From contig DAOWHG010000109.1 in NCBI GenBank assembly GCA_030641535.1, positions 1-16,498 on the forward strand: 16,498 bases of DNA. Reading direction: 5' to 3'. The stretch's first letter is position 1; each line of letters begins with the position of its first letter. The DNA comes from Mycoplasmatota bacterium (GTDB taxonomy: Bacteria; Bacillota_I; Bacilli_A; Izemoplasmatales; Izemoplasmataceae). The notes beneath the pieces are model-generated. The model saw nothing but the letters and a program-made list of their open reading frames with translations, did no database searches and was not told the origin of the DNA. The position numbers and the translations under genes were made by a program. Shown here in pieces: positions 8,076-14,948 of the stretch.

Positions 8076-10793
8076 ATGAGCCGTGGAGACATTATTTTAC
8101 GTCTTGTAGATGTTGAGAGAATTTACGAGACCAAAGAAGGACGTAAAATTGTAGCACTTAACAAAGTGACTACGTCTTTTAAACGTGGCGAATTTGTAGC
8201 TATTGTTGGTAAAAGTGGTAGTGGTAAAAGTACATTAATAAATATCCTTGGAGGGCTAGATAGACCTGATGGAGGAGATTACTTTTTAGAAGGAAATAAC
8301 ATTGTTAATATTAATGAAGGACATTGGGATGCAATTCGTAATGAAAAAATAGGATTTATTTTCCAAGAATATCATTTAATTGAGTATTTAAGTGTTTATC
8401 GCAATGTTGAAATAGCATTAAAATATCAAAGTACTTTAAATCGAAAAACTAGGGATGCAAAAGTTAAAGATATTTTAACAAGAGTTGGAATTGTTGATCA
8501 TATGCACAAATTACCAGGGCAACTAAGTGGTGGGCAAAGGCAACGTGTAGCCATTGCAAGAGCTTTGGTTAAAGACCCAGATATTATTTTAGCAGATGAA
8601 CCAACAGGAGCATTAGATCACAAAACTAGTGAAACTGTTATCGAGTTAATTAAAGGGTTAAGTAAAGAGAGATTAGTAATTGTAGTAACACATGACAGAG
8701 GAATAGCTAATGAACATGCTACGAGAATAATTGAGTTAACTGAGGGTGTCTTTTCAAGCGATTTAATTAAAGAAGATATTGAACAAACTTATCAAAATGT
8801 TTATCGCAAAACAAAGCCAACAAACTTGAAACTTACAGATAAAATAGAGTTAACATTTAGAAAGATTAAATCACAGTTCTTAAGAACTTTCTTTACGGCT
8901 CTATCATTAGCTTTAGCTTTTAGTTTTACAATTTTGTTTAATGGTGTTGAAAGAGGAATAAGTGGTGCTTATGATGCTTACTTTGAAGCGCTTAATAAAG
9001 CTAACAGTTATGCATTTAGTTTTGTTCCTAATGATGATATTGTCAGTCGAGATGAGTTCAATGATGCTTCTGAAAATCTATTAGATTCTTATCAATCGTA
9101 TTTTTATGATGATAGTAGTGAAATTATTAGGGGATATAGCACTGATGTAGCTTATAGTTTAGAAAGTAATGGGGTAGAACGGGTATTAAACATTCCTACT
9201 AGGCCGGATTTATTGTCTGAATTTAAATTAAGATTGATTGATGTGGCTGATGCACAGGGTTATAGTTATAGTGATTTATTTATAGGAGATAGTAAATATC
9301 CTTATGAATTTGATGAGATTATGGTTACATCCAAGTTTTATCGGGAATATAAGGAATTAAGTGATGATGTAGTTAATTTAAATAGTTTTATTGGGACAGA
9401 GTTATCTTTGCCTACTTATAATTTTAATATAATGACAGGAATTTATAACACTGAAGAATATTTAAATCTTTTGGTTGAAATGGATGATGGAACTATTATT
9501 GAACAAGATAATATAATACTGGATTATCCTTTGTATGAAGGAGAAACTCTTAAGGTTAGGTATTTAAATATTAACCTTCCAGAGTACTGTTATTATTATG
9601 AAGATATTGATGAATACTACCAACATATATGTGATCAAACGATTGATGATGAGAAATATAGTAGATATTTTGAAAGTGTTGATGAGTATATTGATTATCT
9701 TGTTGATTTTAGAGATCAAGTTAATAATATAGATCCTGATTACTTTGATATATTGTTTAGAAGTGGCGCAATTTACTATGTTGTAGACGAAAATGAAGTA
9801 GAAGGATATGTACCACCTGGTGGAGAATATTATATTGAAAGAGTTTATGGAGCACTATATGAGGAAGCCGAGAGTGATGGACTTACTTATTTTAAAGAAG
9901 GCGTTTTTAAGGATCAATTAGTACAAAAAGATATGATGGTAACAGGTATTATAGAAAATGATAATGAAGCTATCGTATATATGGACTTTGAGACTTATAA
10001 CAAGCTATTTACAGCAAATCCTGGTGTAGAAATTCTAAATGGATATTACTCAATTAACTTAGAAAGTGGTATTAAAGAGGATTATGATCCTGAAAAAATA
10101 GCACTTGAGTACTTTGCTTACCCATTAAATGGTGTAAGTAATCAATATCAAGATGATTATCAAATTATTAGAAAAGAATATATTGAACAAGGAGAAGTAT
10201 GTTCAACATATCCAATAGATAATACGAAAAATATTAGTACTGATTTTGATAATATTAGATTATTGGGCGATGTTTTTACTATTACAGATTACTCTAGTTG
10301 TAAGATAAACACTGAAAGTTATCACTATCTGCAAAGTATAAGAATATTATTTGGAGTTTTCTTTAATGTACTTATGTTTATAAGTATAATTTTCTTCAAT
10401 ATTTTATTACAAGTTATTTTAAGTGAAAGAATTTCTGAAATTGGTGTTTATAGAAGCGTTGGATCTACTAGTAAAGATATTAAATATTTATTCTTCATTG
10501 AAATATTGTTTGAAATAATACTTGCAACAGCAATGAGTATTTTCATAATATACTTTGCTAATCAAGTAGTTAATGCTTTATTCCTAACAGCGATTAATCA
10601 AGGAAGTGGAGTTATTACCTTTGCTGGTATGAAATTAAGTATTGGTACGGATTCTTCAATAACACAAATTAGTATGTTTAATTTAGCATTTTATGTTGTA
10701 GTTGTATTTGCGTTAATTGGATTCTTGAGTAATAGAAACGTAAGTAAATTAGCGAATACCAAGCCAATTGATATATTGAGAGAGGTGGAGTAG
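8076..10793 (+). CDS. ABC transporter ATPase-FtsX permease fusion, large ectodomain
   Basis: A 905-residue protein from ATG 8076 (an alternative GTG at 8067 adds three residues). The ATPase domain is canonical: Walker A 45-53 (GKSGSGKST), LSGGQ 150-154, Walker B Asp174-Glu175, switch His206. TM1 is near 272-292 and is followed by about 460 extracytoplasmic residues. These are very rich in Tyr, Asp and Glu and contain four cysteines in two spaced groups (EYCYYYED and HICDQT; GEVCSTYP and SSCKIN), candidates for disulfides. TM2 is near 757-780, then the coupling motif SEIGVYRSVGSTSKDI, TM3 near 807-830, TM4 near 865-885, and a C-terminal N-x-K-P-I-D-I-L-R-E tail. It ends in TAG, directly abutting the start of the LRR lipoprotein, whose ribosome site is inside this gene. 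That tight link is the best evidence that transporter and lipoprotein work together. Confidence 0.9.
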   Translation: MSRGDIILRLVDVERIYETKEGRKIVALNKVTTSFKRGEFVAIVGKSGSGKSTLINILGGLDRPDGGDYFLEGNNIVNINEGHWDAIRNEKIGFIFQEYHLIEYLSVYRNVEIALKYQSTLNRKTRDAKVKDILTRVGIVDHMHKLPGQLSGGQRQRVAIARALVKDPDIILADEPTGALDHKTSETVIELIKGLSKERLVIVVTHDRGIANEHATRIIELTEGVFSSDLIKEDIEQTYQNVYRKTKPTNLKLTDKIELTFRKIKSQFLRTFFTALSLALAFSFTILFNGVERGISGAYDAYFEALNKANSYAFSFVPNDDIVSRDEFNDASENLLDSYQSYFYDDSSEIIRGYSTDVAYSLESNGVERVLNIPTRPDLLSEFKLRLIDVADAQGYSYSDLFIGDSKYPYEFDEIMVTSKFYREYKELSDDVVNLNSFIGTELSLPTYNFNIMTGIYNTEEYLNLLVEMDDGTIIEQDNIILDYPLYEGETLKVRYLNINLPEYCYYYEDIDEYYQHICDQTIDDEKYSRYFESVDEYIDYLVDFRDQVNNIDPDYFDILFRSGAIYYVVDENEVEGYVPPGGEYYIERVYGALYEEAESDGLTYFKEGVFKDQLVQKDMMVTGIIENDNEAIVYMDFETYNKLFTANPGVEILNGYYSINLESGIKEDYDPEKIALEYFAYPLNGVSNQYQDDYQIIRKEYIEQGEVCSTYPIDNTKNISTDFDNIRLLGDVFTITDYSSCKINTESYHYLQSIRILFGVFFNVLMFISIIFFNILLQVILSERISEIGVYRSVGSTSKDIKYLFFIEILFEIILATAMSIFIIYFANQVVNALFLTAINQGSGVITFAGMKLSIGTDSSITQISMFNLAFYVVVVFALIGFLSNRNVSKLANTKPIDILREVE
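10783..10788 (+). promoter_or_regulatory. Ribosome binding site of the LRR lipoprotein gene
   Basis: AGGTGG lies five bases before ATG 10794, entirely inside the preceding transporter gene. It is one of the strongest sites in the cluster, in keeping with an abundant surface protein. Confidence 0.7.
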
Positions 10794-13700
10794 ATGAAAA
10801 CAATACATAGATACTTTGTATTACTAGTAATTGTACCACTCGTAATCTTCTTAGGAAGTTGCAGTAAAACCGCAGAAAATGAACATTTACCTGAATATTG
10901 TCAAACATATTCTGGTTTTATGGCTACGGCTAGTAAAGATTTATATGATTTAATTGGCGGTATTGATAGACAGCACTATTTAAGTGTTATTTCTGAGATA
11001 GAATTGGAATTTGATGTTGATGAGCCTGGAGTTGAGATTGATTTAGATGGAATTCAATGTTTCCAAAACTTAACTTCATTAACTCTTATTGGACAAAGCT
11101 TTAAGGATATTAGTCCTATTAGTGCATTAAAGAACATTCAAAAGATAGTTTTAATTGATACTTCTATTGTTAGTATTGATAGTTTTAAAAACCTTAGTAA
11201 AGTTAACGAATTAACAATTTCCAACACAAAAACACTTCAAAGTGTTGATGGTGTTGAAGAAATGACTAAATTAACAAGGCTTGATCTAAGTGATAATGGG
11301 ATTGTAAATATTGATGGATTAAATAATCTAGTTAATTTAACCGAATTAGTTCTTACTAATAATGAAATCACTTATCTACCTTCAATTAATAGATTAGAAT
11401 TCTTAGAAACGCTTGATGTAAGTAATAATTCGATAGAAAGACTAGGGGAAGACTTAAGTGGTCTTAGTAATCTTACAGAATTTATTGCTCGCGATAATCA
11501 AATTTGTGATTTAAGTACTTTAGATGATTTGGTTAGTCTTGAAATTCTTGATTTAAGTGAAAATGACCTAGGATGCCTTGGAGCAGGGATAAGTCCTGAC
11601 TTTTCTAGTTTAGAAAATGCACCAAATCTAAGAGAAATCTACTTGAATGATAATGAGTTAACTTCTATTGAAAATTTAAGAGGAAAAACATTACCACTTG
11701 AAGTATTACATTTAGAAAATAACAATTTAACTGATATTACACCAATAAGTGATTATACTGATATTCAAGAGTTAGTATTGTTTAATAATAATATAGTAGA
11801 TATTGATGATTTATCAGGAATGACGAATGTTACAGAAATTGATTTATCTGAGAATAGTATTCTTGATTTTTCTGATTTATTAAGTATTCCAAATTTAGAG
11901 TTTATTGATTTAAGTGATAATAATATTACAGTAATTCCAGACATGAGTGATTCTTGGCTTAATTTACGTGTGCTAGACTTAGATGGCAATGATATTATTG
12001 ATACTTCTGGAGTTGACGGACATGTAAATTTAAGAGAGTTAGTTCTTTCAAATAATGGAATGACTGAGTTAATAGGGATTAGTAATTTACCACGTCTTGA
12101 AAGTTTAGTTATGTTCCAAGAGATTCCGGAAATCATACCTGAAGATTTTGAGTTTGAAGATAATCCAAATGATATTTCTGTTATAAGAGATTCTTTCAAT
12201 AACTTGCCATTACTTGAATTAACTGATGAACTTGATGTATTTGATTTTGGATTTGAACTTGGATCAAATATTGAGATATATGGATCTATTAATGATATTG
12301 ATAATGTCGGAACAATAGATTTTTCTGGTATGGAAATTGATATCATTGATGAATTTTCTATAAATCTAAATAGTTTACTTGCAATTGATGTAAGTGATAA
12401 TAATATTACAGATATTTCCTTCATTTTAGGAAATCCAAGCCTTCTAAGATTAGATATATCAGATAATAGTATTTCTAATTTATCTGTGATTAGCGGTGTA
12501 GATACATCTGACTTAGATGATTTAGATCAAATAGAAGCAGCTAATATTACAACATCAAACGTACTACTTAATGCGTTTATTGAATTACCAGAACTAGGTC
12601 GTTTAAACCTTAATGGAACAAATATTACTTCAATCGAAAATTCTTTCAATGACTTGAATGAATTAACAGATTTAGGTATAGATTCTCAGGTTTTGGGAAG
12701 TATTATTAATTCATTTAATAATTTATATGCAGTTCATACAGTGAATAACATTATCAGTTTTTCAGATAGTCAAATCGGAATAATAACTGATAGTTTTAAT
12801 AATGGATTATACGAACAAATTGTTATACAAGATAATATTCCAGGTATTACTGAAACAATTATTAGTAATTCATTTAATGGGTTAGATGTAGCGAATAATA
12901 CTAGTATTTTGATATCAGGAAATGATTTCAAAACCATTGAAGGAAGTTTCAATGATACAACAACAGCAAATCTCTTCTTAGGTGGAAACGGAATTGAAAC
13001 AATAACTACAAGTTTTGAAAATCTGGAAGCTTCAGTTATGCTAAACCTTCAAAGTAATGAGATAGAAAATATAATTGGACTTAATACTGTGACATCAATT
13101 GCAACTTTAGATTTAAGTGGAAATCGCCTAACAACGGTCTCTTTCCTAGATGGAATTACAGGTCTTGAGTCATTAGACATTTCGAATCAGTATGATAGTG
13201 GATTGGATGCTTTAACTTTAAATGATATTGATGGAATAAATAATATGCCTTTACTTACCGAAATAGTAATGGAAGAAATGTTGATTCTCACAATTGATGG
13301 ATTTAAGACAATAGGTATTGACGTCTTTGTTCTAAGCGATTTAGAAAATGAAGGAGGTATTATTACTAGTATATCTCCAACATCGTTTTTGAATTCTTTA
13401 GTTACAGATTTAGATTTAAGTGGACACGAAATAGACGATGTTAGTTTCTTAAGTAATTTTAGTCTTCTTACTGATTTAGCTATTGCAACAGATATAGCTG
13501 ATTTAAGCGATTTCGAAGGAACATTATTTGAAAGCACATTAGATTCGTTATCACTTAGTAATGTTCAAGAAGTTACTGATTTCGGATATTTAAGCGGGTA
13601 CGATATTTTAACTTTCTTTGATTTCTCGAGTGATTTAACAACGACTATTAATAACTTTGATGAGTTAGATTCATTAACTAATTCTAACTTCGAAGATAGA

Positions 13701-14948
13701 GCTTCAATTACATCCATAACAGACAGTTTTAATGATATGGGAAGTTTAAATCTAAGTAACGATTATCTTTCAATATTCACAAGTTTAGCCAATATAGGGA
13801 CGAGCTTTGATATTTATGACATTTCTGGAAATATTGAAGTTGGTGGAGAAATTATAATTGTAGATAGTTTTAATAACGTTGGGGCACTTACGCTTGATAG
13901 TGGAACTGAAACAGCAGTTAACTTCGATGTTTCTAGTTTCGAAAATATCAATACAATGAATATTGCGGATAGTTATTATGATAGTTATGGATTCTTAGAT
14001 TCATATTTATCACTAAATACTCTTACAATTCAAGATTTGAGTAAAAATATTACTGATTTATCCAATAATAATATAACAACTTTGGATATAGCAAATATTA
14101 ATCCAATAGTTACTGTTTTAACTGTTGATATCGCTGATACAGGCTCTATATCATATGATACTACTGTAGCTGTGACGTTAACACTAACTACTGATAGTAA
14201 TAATCTTGATTTAAATTCTACTAATGGAGAAGTAATTCTTGAATTAGATAATAGTACTGTAAGTTTTAATGGAGAATTAAACATTTTAACTGTAAATAGT
14301 GCTAATTTAGTGAGTGCAAATCTAGTTGATATGGCTACAACCAACATGACATTCAATGCTGATTTACTAAATCAAATATCAAGAACTAATACAGCAACTA
14401 TCAATGCTAATACATTAGAAGTAAATAGCTTAAGTACTACATTAGATATTGATGTAAGAGCTAATACAGTTAATCTATATGATAATCTAGCGACTACATA
14501 CGATTTAGTAGTAACTGGCGGAGATGCCTATTTGTTTAGTGCTGAAGCTAATTTACTAGTTGATTTTACTGGAGAAGATATGAGTGTAGTTTACGATACA
14601 TTGGAAACAATAAGCATCAATGGAAATATAAATGATATAATAATTGATTCAAATAATATAGATGATGTAAATTTAAATACAACAGTGGTAAATGGCTTAG
14701 ATATTACATCATTACAAAGTACATTAAGTGTGGTAGGAACAAGTATTACAACTTTACAGTTAACAGTTGACAATATTACTGATCCAACAATCACAGTTGG
14801 TGGAGCTGCAGTTACGTTATCTTCTGCTACAGCTGCTCCATTAAATATGGATATAACTGCAGATGTTCTAGTTCTTGAGACTATTAATTTGCCTAGTTTA
14901 GCATTTGACACTGATTCTTCATTAAGTAGTTTAAATCTAACAGATTGA
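10794..14948 (+). CDS. Giant leucine-rich-repeat surface lipoprotein (stops at in-frame TGA)
   Basis: The readable product is 1384 residues. It starts with a lipoprotein signal: Lys3 and Arg6, a hydrophobic core, and the lipobox L-G-S-C at 20-23, so Cys23 should be lipidated and the protein held on the outer face of the membrane. A short cap (about 24-88) precedes about sixteen 22-residue internalin-like LRRs (about 89-442) of the form LxxLxLxxNxIxxI. A looser region (about 443-1075) mixes regular LRRs with units bearing an S-F-N signature. From about residue 1090 the asparagine ladder is lost and the chain becomes a Thr/Ser/Asn/Asp-rich beta-solenoid. I recognise no enzyme domain. LRR solenoids of this type usually bind proteins or host and cell surfaces, so an adhesin or ligand-receptor role is likely but inferred. 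It directly abuts the fourth transporter gene and belongs to that operon. The TGA at codon 1385 falls mid-repeat with no C-terminal cap, and the same frame stays open beyond it. Confidence 0.85.
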   Translation: MKTIHRYFVLLVIVPLVIFLGSCSKTAENEHLPEYCQTYSGFMATASKDLYDLIGGIDRQHYLSVISEIELEFDVDEPGVEIDLDGIQCFQNLTSLTLIGQSFKDISPISALKNIQKIVLIDTSIVSIDSFKNLSKVNELTISNTKTLQSVDGVEEMTKLTRLDLSDNGIVNIDGLNNLVNLTELVLTNNEITYLPSINRLEFLETLDVSNNSIERLGEDLSGLSNLTEFIARDNQICDLSTLDDLVSLEILDLSENDLGCLGAGISPDFSSLENAPNLREIYLNDNELTSIENLRGKTLPLEVLHLENNNLTDITPISDYTDIQELVLFNNNIVDIDDLSGMTNVTEIDLSENSILDFSDLLSIPNLEFIDLSDNNITVIPDMSDSWLNLRVLDLDGNDIIDTSGVDGHVNLRELVLSNNGMTELIGISNLPRLESLVMFQEIPEIIPEDFEFEDNPNDISVIRDSFNNLPLLELTDELDVFDFGFELGSNIEIYGSINDIDNVGTIDFSGMEIDIIDEFSINLNSLLAIDVSDNNITDISFILGNPSLLRLDISDNSISNLSVISGVDTSDLDDLDQIEAANITTSNVLLNAFIELPELGRLNLNGTNITSIENSFNDLNELTDLGIDSQVLGSIINSFNNLYAVHTVNNIISFSDSQIGIITDSFNNGLYEQIVIQDNIPGITETIISNSFNGLDVANNTSILISGNDFKTIEGSFNDTTTANLFLGGNGIETITTSFENLEASVMLNLQSNEIENIIGLNTVTSIATLDLSGNRLTTVSFLDGITGLESLDISNQYDSGLDALTLNDIDGINNMPLLTEIVMEEMLILTIDGFKTIGIDVFVLSDLENEGGIITSISPTSFLNSLVTDLDLSGHEIDDVSFLSNFSLLTDLAIATDIADLSDFEGTLFESTLDSLSLSNVQEVTDFGYLSGYDILTFFDFSSDLTTTINNFDELDSLTNSNFEDRASITSITDSFNDMGSLNLSNDYLSIFTSLANIGTSFDIYDISGNIEVGGEIIIVDSFNNVGALTLDSGTETAVNFDVSSFENINTMNIADSYYDSYGFLDSYLSLNTLTIQDLSKNITDLSNNNITTLDIANINPIVTVLTVDIADTGSISYDTTVAVTLTLTTDSNNLDLNSTNGEVILELDNSTVSFNGELNILTVNSANLVSANLVDMATTNMTFNADLLNQISRTNTATINANTLEVNSLSTTLDIDVRANTVNLYDNLATTYDLVVTGGDAYLFSAEANLLVDFTGEDMSVVYDTLETISINGNINDIIIDSNNIDDVNLNTTVVNGLDITSLQSTLSVVGTSITTLQLTVDNITDPTITVGGAAVTLSSATAAPLNMDITADVLVLETINLPSLAFDTDSSLSSLNLTD
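11058..12119 (+). repeat. Internalin-like LRR block (about 16 units of 22 residues)
   Basis: Residues 89-442 of the lipoprotein form tandem 22-residue units with consensus LxxLxLSxNxIxxIxxLxxLxN, for example LTRLDLSDNGIVNIDGLNNL and LRELVLSNNGMTEL. The opening unit (DGIQCFQNLTSLTL) resembles the first repeat of internalins. One unit near residues 260-280 carries an insertion of about eight residues (CLGAGISPDFSSLENAPN). An exact 21-base match links 11911-11931 inside this block with 12391-12411 just beyond it, 480 bases (160 codons) apart and in the same repeat register. This suggests duplication of repeat units. Confidence 0.85.
12189..13950 (+). repeat. Variant LRR block with recurring S-F-N motif
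   Basis: The motif x-S-F-[NE]-[ND]-L recurs with Ser at residues 467, 617, 640, 667, 693, 718, 740, 978, 1025 and 1048. In the dense run (617-740) the spacing is 22-27 residues, so each motif marks one solenoid turn. It sits where BspA/TpLRR-type repeats carry their A-F signature, just before the next L-x-x-L-x-I strand. Regular LRR turns such as TLDLSGNRLTTVSFL lie between the SFN runs. One SFK relative occurs earlier, near residue 132. The Ser codon alternates between TCN and AGT and the Phe codon between TTT and TTC, which argues that the motif is kept by selection on the protein and not by recent DNA copying. Confidence 0.75.
14946..14948 (+). other. In-frame TGA interrupting the lipoprotein frame
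   Basis: Codon 1385 is TGA in the context TTAAATCTAACAGATTGATC. The following base is T, a context that favours termination in bacteria, and no hairpin suited to selenocysteine insertion follows. UGA serves as stop in four of the six complete genes here. The frame on both sides encodes the same acidic solenoid, so this is one gene broken by one codon, whether in nature or in the data. Confidence 0.8.

Noticed and set aside
11765..12424. Minus-strand open frame of 219 codons
   Set aside because: It is the antisense of repeated LRR codons; it is Ser/Ile/Leu-rich with no family likeness and no ribosome site.
14946..14948. TGA read as tryptophan (Mycoplasma code 4)
   Set aside because: All Trp codons seen in the window are TGG, no other gene needs an in-frame TGA, and TGA ends four genes, two in ATGA overlaps.
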